A DNA stretch of 61,785 nt from Rhodoferax sp. OV413 (GCA_943330915.2 CALQJO020000009.1:1-61785); one strand, 5' to 3'. Counted from the stretch's first letter, positions 1-9,634 are shown. Notes: generated from the letters alone by a model not told the origin. Made by a program: numbers and translations.

Positions 1-1251
1 AACAATGAAACCCTGGGGCAGATACTGCTGGGTGCTGAGGACTTCTCGCGCGCCGAACGTGATGCCAGCAATCGTTTTGAGGCCGGCCAACTGGTACTGG
101 TGGGCATCGGCGGCAATCCCTCGGATCCGTTCCGACAGGAACGCCTGGGCTTGCGTCAGAACGGAGTCGATTTTGAAATGCCGCGCCGCCGGTTTGTGTA
201 TGCCGGCAGTGCGCAGGACGGCAAAATTGCTCAGCAGGCTGATTATGCCGGTGCCATGGTGCTGCCAACTGACATCGACGTCACCCAGCCGTTCACGATT
301 CAGTACGACCCCAACAATGGGCAGGCCCCTTCAGCGCTCGAGTTCAGCGTTCAAGGCCTGATGCTGGATATTGCGCTTGGCAATGACATTCTTGCGCCGG
401 GCGCGCCAGCAACCGATTCAGCCAGTGGCAGTGATATCAGCTGGCCTCGTGTGTTGGCACTGCTGGTTATCTTTGCCTTGGTGATGGCAACGTTCCTGAC
501 TAAAAATGCACGCCTGCGTTGGATCACGCTGACAATCACGCTGGTGTATCTGGGGTTCATCAATGGTGGTTTCCTGTCGGTCTCGCACATCACCAACACC
601 ATCAATCTCGGGCCATCGATGATTCTGGGCGACGTGCCGCTACTGATGATTGTGGTGTTTACGCTGGTGACCACACTGATCTGGGGGCGGGTATTCTGCT
701 CGACTCTGTGCCCGTTTGGTGCGGTGCAGGATTTGCTTAGCAAATTTGTCCCGCGCCGCTGGCAACGCAATGTGCCGGCGCGTATTCACGACAAGGCTCT
801 GTATCTGAAATATATTTTTCTGGCACTGATTGTAATCATGGCCGTCGTGCAGGGAGGCGTCAGTATCTTCCAGTATTTTGAACCCTTCGGTACTTTGTTT
901 TTTTACAGTACCTCCATTGTCTTGTGGGCGATTCTGCTGGTGATTCTGTTGGCCTCTGCGGTTGTCAAACGCTTTTATTGCCGATACGTTTGTCCGCTGG
1001 GTGCGGCGCTGGGTGTGCTATCGCTGGTCAGTCTGAGCCGCATCAAACGGGTACCACAGTGCACCGCCTGCAGCGTGTGTGAACACAGTTGTCCGACCGG
1101 CGCGATCCGCAAACACCAGATTGATTTTAAAGAGTGTGTGCGCTGCGACATTTGCGAAAGCAAATTGATTCAAAAAGCCGGGGTCTGCAAGCATTCGGTC
1201 GAGTCGCTCACCGCGCGCGGTGTGGTGCTGTTGCCACTGACACCGGTTTGA
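1..1251 (+). CDS. NosR/NirI-like membrane iron-sulfur protein, C-terminal part (5' end outside window)
   Basis: The frame is open at the left edge, so the N-terminus is missing; 416 residues are visible up to TGA. After a soluble stretch come about five hydrophobic helices. C-x3-CP motifs sit at helix ends at nt 697-714 (CSTLCP) and 979-996 (CRYVCP), and a ferredoxin-like tail begins at nt 1060 (CTACSVCEHSCP) followed by CVRCDIC and a distal Cys. This is the layout of NosR/NirI/NapH-type proteins, which move electrons between the quinone pool and periplasmic flavin or metal sites; in NosR an FMN-binding domain precedes this part and would lie outside the window. The second cluster is atypical because its last Cys is not followed by Pro. 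No nosZ follows; the next gene encodes an export outer-membrane factor. The family is fairly sure, a role in nitrous oxide reduction is not. Confidence 0.65.
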   Translation, partial: NNETLGQILLGAEDFSRAERDASNRFEAGQLVLVGIGGNPSDPFRQERLGLRQNGVDFEMPRRRFVYAGSAQDGKIAQQADYAGAMVLPTDIDVTQPFTIQYDPNNGQAPSALEFSVQGLMLDIALGNDILAPGAPATDSASGSDISWPRVLALLVIFALVMATFLTKNARLRWITLTITLVYLGFINGGFLSVSHITNTINLGPSMILGDVPLLMIVVFTLVTTLIWGRVFCSTLCPFGAVQDLLSKFVPRRWQRNVPARIHDKALYLKYIFLALIVIMAVVQGGVSIFQYFEPFGTLFFYSTSIVLWAILLVILLASAVVKRFYCRYVCPLGAALGVLSLVSLSRIKRVPQCTACSVCEHSCPTGAIRKHQIDFKECVRCDICESKLIQKAGVCKHSVESLTARGVVLLPLTPV

Positions 1252-1460
1252 CCCGATCTGTGCTGAACGGGCCATCCCCCTGTCTGCGAAAACAGGCGCT
1301 TCATCGTGACAGGACAACGGAAACATTTTAACTGCCCGTATAGTCAGTTCCAGAAACGTCTTTGGGCAAAACAGATAATGATCGTTGGCGCATCATGACT
1401 ACAGATTTTACTTTTATCGATGCTGACCCCGTGACGCGCTTCATCCGTCATAAGGGATCA

Positions 1461-3200
1461 GTGCGCCCCCTGAAGCCGTGGCTGATGGCCGCCACCCTTG
1501 TGCTGTTAAGCGGCTGCACCGCAGCGTGGAATCAACAGGCCGCCGATCAGGCCAGTTACGCACTGATTGAAGAGAAATCCAGCCTGGTGCCAGGCATGAG
1601 CACCCTGGATATCACCATAGATCGCCCCCGCGAGATGACACTGGATAGCTACACTACAAACACTCGCGTGTTTGATTTTTTGGGCAGTCTGGCCAACAGC
1701 GAAAACGGTGCGCACATTATCAATCTGGATCAGGCACTGGATCTGGGATTTGCGCTGAACAAAGACTATCAGCTGCAGCGCGAACGACTGTATCTGCAGG
1801 CGCTGTCACTGACCGCTGACCGCTACCGATACACCCCGATATTCTCAGCGTCTGCCAACAGCACCTACGCCTGGGATAACCGCCTGACCGATGGCAGCAC
1901 TGATCCGTTTGCTGCAGATGCCGAGGCACTGATCAGCCTGCCGGCCACCGCGGTCAGTGCGGATGAACGTCTGCGCTCCGACGCAAGCCTGGGAACGCGG
2001 TTATTGCTGCGCGGCGGCGGCCAGATTGCACTGAACCTGACGTCGAATTTTTTGCGCTTTGTGACCGGCGATATGGACAGCAGCGCATCGTCCGCGCTGG
2101 TGGGTTCGTTCACCCAGCCGCTGCTGCGGGGCGCCGGCTCCGACATTGCGGCGGAAACCCTGATGCAGGCCGAACGCGATCTGCTCTACCAACTGCGCGA
2201 CTTTACCCGCTACCGCCAAACACTTGCCGTGCGCATCACCACGCAGTACTACACAGTTCTGGAAGCCCGCGACACGGTACGCAATAATTTTGCAGGTCTC
2301 AGCGCCACACTCAGCAGTCTGGAGCGCGAACGGGCTTTTCAGGCAGAAGGTCTGCGTACGCCGGGTCAGGTAGGCCGGTTGGAACAGTCGTCCCTGCAAC
2401 GCAATCGCGCCTGGGCACTGGCCATCACCCGCTACGCCAACGCACTGGACTCGTTCAAGATCTTGTTGGGCCTGCGCGCGGACGATCGCATCATGCTTGA
2501 CGATCAGGAAATGTTGCGTATCTCAGAAGGTAATCTGCAGGCACCGGACATCACGCTGGAGCAGGCGCTGGAACTCACCGCCAATAACCGCCTCGATCTG
2601 TTTACCCAGGCTGACCGCATTGCTGATCGCGCCCGCAAACTGGAGGTTGCCGCCGATGCCTTTCAACCCGGCCTGGCCATGGTGCTGCGCGCGTCCGTGC
2701 CCGCCAACAATAACAACAGTGCCAGCCTGAGTGACCTGGACTTCCGGCTGACTGATTACAGCGCTGCGCTGGAACTTGATCTGCCGGTGGATCAAATGAG
2801 TGAACGCACCGCCTACCGGCGCGCGCTGATTGATTACGAAGTCGCGGTTCGCGCCTACGAACTGGCGATCGACAATGCCAAGCTGGGCGTGCTCGATGCC
2901 TGGCGCGCTCTGGAGCAGGCCGAACGAAATTACGACATCAGCATGGCCAGCGTGCGCATCAACGAGCGGCGCGTTGAGGAAGCGGAGCTGCGTGCCGAAC
3001 TGGGTACCGGCAATATTCAGGATACTGTTGATGCGCAGAATGACCTGATCAATTCGCGCACGCAGTTAACCTCGGCCATTATTGACCACAACATTGCCAA
3101 ACTGGCACTGTGGCGTGATGTGGGTCTGCTCAGTGTCAGCGACGATGGACGCTGGCAGGAAGGCCGTGTTGACAGCAGCGTGAATACTTCTCCCCTTTAA
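1461..3200 (+). CDS. TolC-family outer membrane efflux lipoprotein
   Basis: This is an outer-membrane factor of a tripartite efflux or secretion system; it forms the exit duct for the adaptor and ABC transporter encoded just downstream. Two long alpha-helical OEP repeats with alternating coiled-coil and strand segments fill most of the chain, and a lipobox LLSGC gives a lipidated Cys about 19 residues into the protein. The frame is open upstream to TTG 1362 and ATG 1395, but those starts would put 30-40 polar residues before the signal peptide. GTG 1461 gives a compact signal (MRPLKPWLMAATLVLLSGC) and follows AAGGGA at 1452-1457, although the spacing is short. It is co-oriented with the adaptor gene, 42 nt away, and so is probably in one operon. 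Confidence 0.85.
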   Translation: MRPLKPWLMAATLVLLSGCTAAWNQQAADQASYALIEEKSSLVPGMSTLDITIDRPREMTLDSYTTNTRVFDFLGSLANSENGAHIINLDQALDLGFALNKDYQLQRERLYLQALSLTADRYRYTPIFSASANSTYAWDNRLTDGSTDPFAADAEALISLPATAVSADERLRSDASLGTRLLLRGGGQIALNLTSNFLRFVTGDMDSSASSALVGSFTQPLLRGAGSDIAAETLMQAERDLLYQLRDFTRYRQTLAVRITTQYYTVLEARDTVRNNFAGLSATLSSLERERAFQAEGLRTPGQVGRLEQSSLQRNRAWALAITRYANALDSFKILLGLRADDRIMLDDQEMLRISEGNLQAPDITLEQALELTANNRLDLFTQADRIADRARKLEVAADAFQPGLAMVLRASVPANNNNSASLSDLDFRLTDYSAALELDLPVDQMSERTAYRRALIDYEVAVRAYELAIDNAKLGVLDAWRALEQAERNYDISMASVRINERRVEEAELRAELGTGNIQDTVDAQNDLINSRTQLTSAIIDHNIAKLALWRDVGLLSVSDDGRWQEGRVDSSVNTSPL

Positions 3201-3242
3201 ACTGGCGAGACCTAAAAAGCGAAACCAAACAGGCGAAACCGC

Positions 3243-5114
3243 ATGAACATAACCCGACATCTGCAGACAGCTTTTGAGCGTTACAAAACGGCATCGCGAC
3301 CCTTGCAGGCGGGCATTGCTGCCGCGGGGCTGTTGGGCGTTTTTGGCCTGTTTAATCTGTTGGGCAGCAATGACAACAACAGCTTCAGCGGCCCGACCTT
3401 TGCTGCCCGCGAAGGTCAGCTGGATATTGTGGTTCGTGAAGGTGGCAATATTGAGGCGCTGCAATCACAGCAGATACGCTCGGCCATACGCGGCGGCAGC
3501 GGCGTAAAAATTCTGTCCATTGTTGAAGAAGGTTATCGGGTCACTGCTGAAGATGTGGCCGCCGGTCTGGTGCTGGTTGAGCTGGATTCTTCCCAGCTCA
3601 ACGAACAAAAACTCAATCAACAGATTGCCTACGAAACCGCCGATGCGACCTTTATTGAACGCAAAGCGCAATTAGAGATCCGCATCAACCAGAATGTTGC
3701 CAACCTCAATGCGGCATCACAACGCATGCGCTTTGCGCGCCTTGATCTGGAAAAGTTCCTGGGTGCCAACGTTGTGCAGGATCTGGTGACACAACTTGGC
3801 ATAGAAGAGCGCGTAGCCCGCACTGAAGCGCTGCAGGCAGCGGCGACCACCACCGCACCGGATCGCGACAGCCACGTTGATCAGATACAACAGAATCGTG
3901 ATGCTACCCGACAACAGGGCCGCAGCGGTGGCGGCCGCCCGGACACAGAACCGGAGCTTATTGGCCTGGGCGGCACTGACGCCATTGAGCTGCCACCGGC
4001 AACAGATATGCTGATGGATTACGACTATCTGGCGATACGCGAAGCCATTGATTTCCGCATCTACGCCAGCGAGAACCGCCTGGAAGATGGCATGGCCAAA
4101 CAACAGCTGCGCACCTTGCAGGAAGCAGTCCGTGTTGCGGAAGAAAACAACCTGCAGGCGCAGGCGCGTTATGCCGGACAGGAACGTTTGGCAGCCCGTG
4201 ACTTTATTACGCCCAATGAACTGGAGGCCGAGCGTTCAAGGTTGCTGCAGGCCGAGTCACGTCTTGAGCAGGCCATCACCGACCTGAATCTGTACACCCA
4301 ATATACCTTTATCAAAGATGCCGACCAGCAACTGGCTAATTATGAAGATGCCATCATGAGTTATCAGCGCACTCAGGCTGAGGCGGCCGCTGAACTGGCT
4401 CAGGCGGAGGCGCGCTACAAATCCGCCGTTCAGCGGCTGGAACTGGAAGCGCAGCGGCTGGTTGATCTGAATGAACAACTGGCATTAACGGTGATACGGG
4501 CTCAGCGCCCGGGTCTGGTGGTTTACGGATCTGCTGATACCGGCCAACCGTTTCGCGGCGGCAATCAGGAGCCGATTCAGGAGGGTGCAACGGTGCGTGA
4601 GCGCCAGGCCATCCTCACCATTCCCGACATGACGGAGATGGCAGTGCGCGTCAATATTCATGAGTCCTCTGTGCAGCGTGTAGCCGAAGGCCAGACGGTC
4701 GCGGTGCGCATTGATGCCTTCCCCGACATGAGGCTGACGGGCGACGTCATCAAAGTGGCGGTGGTCGCCGACTCGGGTAACGCCTTTATGAATCCTGACC
4801 TGAAGGTCTACCCCACCATCGTGCGCATTGATGGTGAACATGACTGGCTACGCCCGGGCATGACCGCAGAGGTCGAGATTCTGGTGGCCTCGCTGGAAAA
4901 TACAGTGTACGTGCCCATTCAGGCGGTCACTTATCTGGAAGACAAACAAGTGGTGTACGTCAGCCGTGCGGGCCGACGTGAAGCACGCGAAGTACAGACC
5001 GGCAACTATTCCGAGCAATTTATTGAAATCCTCAGTGGTCTGAGTGCCGGTGAAGAAGTGATGCTGCTGCCGCCGCGTCAGTCTGGCCAGCTCGCCTCGC
5101 AGGCGGCGGGTTGA
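3243..5114 (+). CDS. HlyD/MacA-type periplasmic adaptor (membrane fusion protein), unusually long
   Basis: This protein would bridge the inner-membrane ABC permease and the TolC-like duct. One N-terminal transmembrane helix (about residues 21-41) is followed by a lipoyl/barrel-sandwich half, a long alpha-helical hairpin region (about 120-420), a beta-barrel domain and a C-terminal membrane-proximal domain ending near LPPRQSGQLASQAAG. At 623 residues it is much longer than typical MacA-like adaptors (about 370-420). The excess lies in the hairpin, which contains a low-complexity polar stretch (about residues 199-258, rich in T, Q, R, G and P) between helical segments. The stop overlaps the ATG of the ATPase gene (TGATG), implying translational coupling. 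Confidence 0.88.
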   Translation: MNITRHLQTAFERYKTASRPLQAGIAAAGLLGVFGLFNLLGSNDNNSFSGPTFAAREGQLDIVVREGGNIEALQSQQIRSAIRGGSGVKILSIVEEGYRVTAEDVAAGLVLVELDSSQLNEQKLNQQIAYETADATFIERKAQLEIRINQNVANLNAASQRMRFARLDLEKFLGANVVQDLVTQLGIEERVARTEALQAAATTTAPDRDSHVDQIQQNRDATRQQGRSGGGRPDTEPELIGLGGTDAIELPPATDMLMDYDYLAIREAIDFRIYASENRLEDGMAKQQLRTLQEAVRVAEENNLQAQARYAGQERLAARDFITPNELEAERSRLLQAESRLEQAITDLNLYTQYTFIKDADQQLANYEDAIMSYQRTQAEAAAELAQAEARYKSAVQRLELEAQRLVDLNEQLALTVIRAQRPGLVVYGSADTGQPFRGGNQEPIQEGATVRERQAILTIPDMTEMAVRVNIHESSVQRVAEGQTVAVRIDAFPDMRLTGDVIKVAVVADSGNAFMNPDLKVYPTIVRIDGEHDWLRPGMTAEVEILVASLENTVYVPIQAVTYLEDKQVVYVSRAGRREAREVQTGNYSEQFIEILSGLSAGEEVMLLPPRQSGQLASQAAG

Positions 5115-5803
5115 TGGATAGCGTGGTGGCCAGTGTGCACGACGTCACCAAAACCTACTTGATGGGTGAGCTGGCCGTGCAGGTGCTGCATGGCATCAGC
5201 ATCGACTTTTATCAGGGTGACTACATCAGCATCATGGGGCCGTCCGGTTGCGGCAAATCGACGCTGATGAACATCCTCGGCTGCCTGGATCAGCCCACCT
5301 CTGGCAGTTACTTTCTGGGCGACAAAGACACCTCGCTCATGAACGACAATGAATTGTCGGCGATACGTGGCGCGCGACTGGGCTTCATTTTTCAATCCTA
5401 TAACCTGATTCCGCAACTCACGGTCCTGGAGAATATTGAGCTGCCGTTGTTTTATCAGGGACACACGGAGCAACACAGCCGCCGGATTGCCACCGAACTG
5501 GCTGACCGTGTAGGCCTGGGCGACCGCCTGCATCACCGGCCGTTTGAGTTATCCGGTGGCCAGCAGCAACGGGTGGCCATCGCGCGCGCACTGTCCAATG
5601 ATCCGCTGATTATCCTGGCGGACGAGCCAACCGGTAACCTTGACTCAAAGTCTGGTGCGGAAATTCTCAAGCTCTTTGACGAACTGCATCAGCAAGGCAA
5701 AACCCTGATTATGGTGACGCACTCGGACGAACTGGCGGAACGCTCACAACGGCAAATCAGGCTGCGAGACGGCCGGGTGGAATCTGATGACCGACTCAGT
5801 TAA
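5114..5803 (+). CDS. ABC transporter ATP-binding subunit, MacB/LolD type
   Basis: This is the ATPase that powers the adjacent permease. All motor motifs are present: Walker [10 protein letters not shown], a Q-loop in [10 protein letters not shown], signature [15 protein letters not shown], Walker [13 protein letters not shown] and the switch His in MVTHSDE. At 229 residues it is a stand-alone nucleotide-binding domain, whereas E. coli MacB fuses ATPase and permease. TTG 5111 is also in frame, but ATG 5114 overlaps the adaptor stop as TGATG and is preferred. It overlaps the permease gene by 17 nt. Substrate is unknown; the MacB family exports macrolides, lipopeptides, peptides or haem precursors. 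Confidence 0.93.
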   Translation: MDSVVASVHDVTKTYLMGELAVQVLHGISIDFYQGDYISIMGPSGCGKSTLMNILGCLDQPTSGSYFLGDKDTSLMNDNELSAIRGARLGFIFQSYNLIPQLTVLENIELPLFYQGHTEQHSRRIATELADRVGLGDRLHHRPFELSGGQQQRVAIARALSNDPLIILADEPTGNLDSKSGAEILKLFDELHQQGKTLIMVTHSDELAERSQRQIRLRDGRVESDDRLS

Positions 5804-7142
5804 TCACGCCACTGCCGCGTCGGCTCTGCAACGCCTCACGCAACATCTGCGACCGGTGTACTGGACACGTTTGCGTAAGACTGCCGAAGTCGGCATCAAG
5901 AGCATCCAAGCCCACGGATTGCGCTCGCTGCTGACCGTGTTGGGCATCGTCATCGGCGTCGCCGCGGTGATCTCCATGCTCGCGGTCAGTGAAGGCGCCA
6001 GCTTCGAAGCCCAGCAACAGTTCCGCGCCCTGGGCAGTAACAACATCATTATTAAAAGTGTCAAACCCGCCAGCATGGAAGCCAGCGGCGGCTCAAACAT
6101 GCGCCCGCAAGCCATTTCTTATGGCTTAACCTACGAAGATATTCTGACCATACAACAGACGATCCCCGGCATCAGCAACGTGATTCCCTCACGCATCATA
6201 AAAAAAGATGTCCGGCACCTTGGGCGGGACATCAGCACGGATGTGGTTGGCACAACCGTGGATTATCCCATCTCCCGCAATTACAACCTGCGCTCGGGGC
6301 GGTTCTTTTCCGCAGACGAAATGCTCGCTCAACGTAATGTCGCGGTGATCAGTGACGAAGTGGCCAGCGCGTTGTTCCCGATGACCAACCCCTTGGGGGA
6401 GAGCATCCGCATTGATGGCAACTACTACAATATTGTTGGAGTGATGGAACCGGAAGCGTATTCCAACCTCGGCCGCAGTCAGGCCGGCAGTTCCAATGCG
6501 GCGCCCACGCGGATTTTTATTCCGCTGTCGGCAGCGCGTTATCGGTTTGGTGAAACGCTGGTGCGACAGGCCGCCAGTGGAGTGGAGATGGAAACCGTGG
6601 AATTACACGAAGCCATCATTCAGGTTGAGGATCAGGACCAAGTGGAAGCGGTTGGTCAGATTATTGAACAGATTCTGGAGCGCCGGCACCGACGCGTTGA
6701 CTATGCCGTTGAGGTACCGCTGGCACTGATTCGCCAGGCCGAAGAAAGCGCGCTGCGCGATCAGATTGTGGCCGGCGCTATTGCAGGCATTTCGCTGCTG
6801 GTAGGTGGCATTGGCATCATGAATATCATGCTGGCCAGCGTGACTGAACGAACGCGGGAAATTGGCATCCGCCGCGCGTTGGGGGCGCGTAAACAAGACA
6901 TCGTGCAACAGTTCTTGATTGAGGCGGTGATTCTGTCAGGTGTGGGAGGACTGATCGGTGTGGTCATCGGCATTCTGATTCCGGTGGTCATCTCCCTGTT
7001 CTGGGGCATGACCACCATCGTCACTATCACTGCGCCACTGCTGGCGTTTTCAATCTCCGCGCTGATCGGTGTGGTGTTCGGGATTTATCCGTCCATCCGC
7101 GCGGCGAATATGGATCCGGTTGAAGCTCTCAGGCATGCCTGA
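5787..7142 (+). CDS. MacB/FtsX-family ABC permease
   Basis: This inner-membrane permease partners the preceding ATPase. It has the four-helix MacB topology: one helix near residues 47-70 (LLTVLGIVIGVAAVISML), a large periplasmic MacB_PCD domain, and three C-terminal helices starting around residue 330. The family-typical coupling segment TREIGIRRALGA and the terminal motif PSIRAANMDPVEALRHA are both present. The last codons and the stop lie inside a perfect 38-bp palindrome (7117-7154), so the C-terminus and the terminator share sequence. With the TolC-like factor and adaptor it forms a complete tripartite exporter. Confidence 0.93.
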   Translation: MTDSVNHATAASALQRLTQHLRPVYWTRLRKTAEVGIKSIQAHGLRSLLTVLGIVIGVAAVISMLAVSEGASFEAQQQFRALGSNNIIIKSVKPASMEASGGSNMRPQAISYGLTYEDILTIQQTIPGISNVIPSRIIKKDVRHLGRDISTDVVGTTVDYPISRNYNLRSGRFFSADEMLAQRNVAVISDEVASALFPMTNPLGESIRIDGNYYNIVGVMEPEAYSNLGRSQAGSSNAAPTRIFIPLSAARYRFGETLVRQAASGVEMETVELHEAIIQVEDQDQVEAVGQIIEQILERRHRRVDYAVEVPLALIRQAEESALRDQIVAGAIAGISLLVGGIGIMNIMLASVTERTREIGIRRALGARKQDIVQQFLIEAVILSGVGGLIGVVIGILIPVVISLFWGMTTIVTITAPLLAFSISALIGVVFGIYPSIRAANMDPVEALRHA

Positions 7143-7158
7143 GAGCTTCAACCGTTTT
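7117..7158 (+). terminator. Rho-independent terminator: perfect 38-bp palindrome followed by TTTT
   Basis: Positions 7117-7135 (CGGTTGAAGCTCTCAGGCA) are exactly reverse-complementary to 7136-7154, and TTTT follows at 7155-7158. The hairpin overlaps the last codons and stop of the permease gene and abuts the stop of the convergent TonB receptor. The U-tract favours termination of plus-strand transcripts; for the opposite strand only the hairpin is present. Confidence 0.8.
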
Positions 7159-9355
7159 AGAACGTGCCATTAATCTTGATCGACATCACACGGTGCGCAA
7201 TCGCACAGAAACTCTCAATTTCAGTGATTGGACTGTTGTTGATTCTGTCCGCGTAACGTGTACGTTCACGGCACTGATTATTATTGTTCACGCTGCGGGC
7301 ATCAAAGCGGATGCGGATATTCTGAGCGGTCACATACTCAGCGTAGACGGTGATATTGGGTTCACCCTCCATGCGCTCGATATTGTTAACGTCATAACGC
7401 TTCATGTTGCCATCAAAGCGGTTGTTCCAGTTGGCGCCATAGGTAATGCGTGCAGACGGAATATCGTGTCGGAAACCCAGCTGGAAGCGGCCCCGGTCGA
7501 AGTACTGGAAGCGACGGTTGGTGCCAAGGAACGGATCAACAATTTCCGAGTCTTTGATTTCCAGACTGCTGATCAGCATCAGGTTAGGCATATTGAATTC
7601 GGTCAGCCGCACACTGGCGTTGCCACGGAATACCAACATGGTGCCGTCTCCGATGTTGCCACTGGCTGACTGCGGACTGCCACTCGGCCGGCCAACATCA
7701 ATGCGCTCGATAACATCAATATGTTTCATCCATGACAGCGTGGCATCAACCACCCCCATGTCCTGAGGCAGTCGGTACTCGGTGCTGAAGTCAGCGTAGA
7801 TCACCTGTTCCTGCACCAGATTGGTGTTACCAGCGATGGTTTCAGTGTCGTTATCGCGCTCATCACTGGAGGCCACAAAATCCGAGAAACTCAATTGTCT
7901 GACGGTTTTGTAAACCGTACCACGCAACTGCAGTCCCGGGCGCAATTCAAAACGCAGGTCTGCCTTGGGTTTGAGGAAACTGAAATCGCGCTGTTTAAAC
8001 ACATCGCCGGTCTGGGTGATCTCGGACAACTCATACAGCATTGAGCTTTCCAGCGACAGGCGCGGGTTAAACTGCCAGTTGTGCACCACAAAGGGCTCGT
8101 AGCGAACTTCTTCTACCGTGGAAACTGCATTATTGACCGACTGAGGAGTCAGTCCGCCGTGCATGCTAGAAGCAAGGCCGCCGGTGCTGCGCAAACCCAG
8201 TCGCAAGGCAGAATCCAGTGTGGTCACTGCACGCTCGGCACCAAACTCGACACCCTGACCGGAGGCCAGCGGCAACGAGTACGACGCACGCACGATCTCT
8301 TCACTGGTGATCGAATGCGAGTTCAGGAACAGGTCTTTGCTCCAGTCGCCATTGGTGGCGATATCAAATCGCTCACGGGTATTGTCTTCGTCGCGTTCAT
8401 TCAGGATAAACAGCGCTTTGAACAAATGGCTGTTTGCCAGACGCAATTCATAATCACCGCCGATTTCCCAGTTGCGATTAATCCCGGGATTGTCTTCCCG
8501 CTCGCGATCAACACGATTGGGCGTCACGCGCAGATTGGTGATATCCCGACGCACTTCGTTTTCATTGTCAAAACCGCCGTACAACAAATTCAACCGCACG
8601 CTGCTGTCAAGATTGATCTCGTATCCCAGGTTAGCGGTGGTGGTGTAGGTGTACTGGTCACGTATGCGTTCTTCGCTGATGGTGTCGTTAGCAGAAAAAT
8701 CGCCCAACACACTGGTTTCGAAACTGGTCTGATAGCTGTTACGTGGCTCCATTTCACCGCTTAACAGGTAATTGAGTCCACCATACTGACCATTGACAGC
8801 GAACTTGCCGCCGGGCTGCAGCCGACCATCATCATTCAGATCGGTGTTGGCTTCGTAAGAATAAGAGCGACTGGAGAGTGCCTCGGACAATACGATATTA
8901 ACAATCTGATCGCCGCGTACATCCAGATCGGTTGCGGTGCCGCGGATCAGTTCTATACGCAGAACCTTGTCGGCTGAAATCCGCGACAGCTGGCTGTTGG
9001 CTTCGTTAGCTTTGCCAGCAACCCGCTTGCCGTCTATCAGAATCTGATTACCGCCACCACCGCCCAGTCCACGTCCGCCGCCTCCGCCTCCGGGGCCGCC
9101 GCCGCCAGGACCACCAGGGCCACCGCCACTGAAACCACCACCGCCCGAGTTCATGCCTGGGATACGGTTCATCATGTCCTGTGCGGTAACAGGTGACCAC
9201 TGAGCAAAATAATCTGCTGTGTAAACCACCGTTGAGCCATCGTCACCGACTTCCTGAGCTTGCAGGCTGGTGGATGCTGACAACAGGGAAATGGATAACA
9301 ATGGACCAAGCAAAAGTGCGCGCCGGACTGCAGCGGTTAAGGTAGAACAAACCAT
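7157..9355 (-). CDS. TonB-dependent outer membrane receptor with polyglycine plug insertion
   Basis: This 732-residue outer-membrane beta-barrel has an N-terminal signal peptide (cleavage near SLQAQ, residue 34), a plug domain (about 40-170) and a barrel ending in the terminal Phe typical of BAM substrates (KINGTF). The plug is interrupted by a Gly/Pro-rich segment at residues 70-103, followed by NQILIDGKRVAGKANE and IELIRGTATDLDVRG, which are recognisable plug motifs. TonB receptors import siderophores, vitamins, sugars or peptides using the proton-motive force; the ligand here is unknown. No clear Shine-Dalgarno precedes ATG 9355. It is convergent with the exporter operon and shares its terminator palindrome. 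Confidence 0.88.
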   Translation of the reverse strand: MVCSTLTAAVRRALLLGPLLSISLLSASTSLQAQEVGDDGSTVVYTADYFAQWSPVTAQDMMNRIPGMNSGGGGFSGGGPGGPGGGGPGGGGGGRGLGGGGGNQILIDGKRVAGKANEANSQLSRISADKVLRIELIRGTATDLDVRGDQIVNIVLSEALSSRSYSYEANTDLNDDGRLQPGGKFAVNGQYGGLNYLLSGEMEPRNSYQTSFETSVLGDFSANDTISEERIRDQYTYTTTANLGYEINLDSSVRLNLLYGGFDNENEVRRDITNLRVTPNRVDREREDNPGINRNWEIGGDYELRLANSHLFKALFILNERDEDNTRERFDIATNGDWSKDLFLNSHSITSEEIVRASYSLPLASGQGVEFGAERAVTTLDSALRLGLRSTGGLASSMHGGLTPQSVNNAVSTVEEVRYEPFVVHNWQFNPRLSLESSMLYELSEITQTGDVFKQRDFSFLKPKADLRFELRPGLQLRGTVYKTVRQLSFSDFVASSDERDNDTETIAGNTNLVQEQVIYADFSTEYRLPQDMGVVDATLSWMKHIDVIERIDVGRPSGSPQSASGNIGDGTMLVFRGNASVRLTEFNMPNLMLISSLEIKDSEIVDPFLGTNRRFQYFDRGRFQLGFRHDIPSARITYGANWNNRFDGNMKRYDVNNIERMEGEPNITVYAEYVTAQNIRIRFDARSVNNNNQCRERTRYADRINNSPITEIESFCAIAHRVMSIKINGTF
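9047..9148 (-). repeat. Gly-rich low-complexity coding tract in the TonB receptor plug
   Basis: About 34 codons, mostly GGC/GGT with Pro interruptions, encode residues 70-103 of the receptor. The tract interrupts the plug domain between MNRIPGMN and NQILIDGK. Such tracts may change in length by replication slippage. Confidence 0.75.
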
Positions 9356-9624
9356 TATTAAAATTCTCGTGCGTTTTTACAAAAAATGAAGTCGGTAAGT
9401 TACTTAAAAACTGCCTGCGATGGCAATGCCTTTTGGCTCGCTTCGCCGTATTGTAGCTGTCCAGTCAGCTGATCCTGTGCTAAAGTCACCGCCTTCGAAC
9501 GTAACGTTCAGCCTGCTACAGGCATTCGCAGTACCACCGGCCCGAGTCCAGCTTTCCCCGCGAACATACAATTCAAGGGAATTTGTGATAGAGGTCACCC
9601 GATTTGGTGCGCTGTGCACCCTTC

Positions 9625-9629
9625 AAGGA
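9625..9629 (+). promoter_or_regulatory. Shine-Dalgarno deciding the start of the RhlE-type helicase
   Basis: AAGGA lies five bases before ATG 9635. It favours that ATG over the in-frame GTG at 9614, which lies upstream of the site. Confidence 0.75.
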
Positions 9630-9634
9630 TATCA

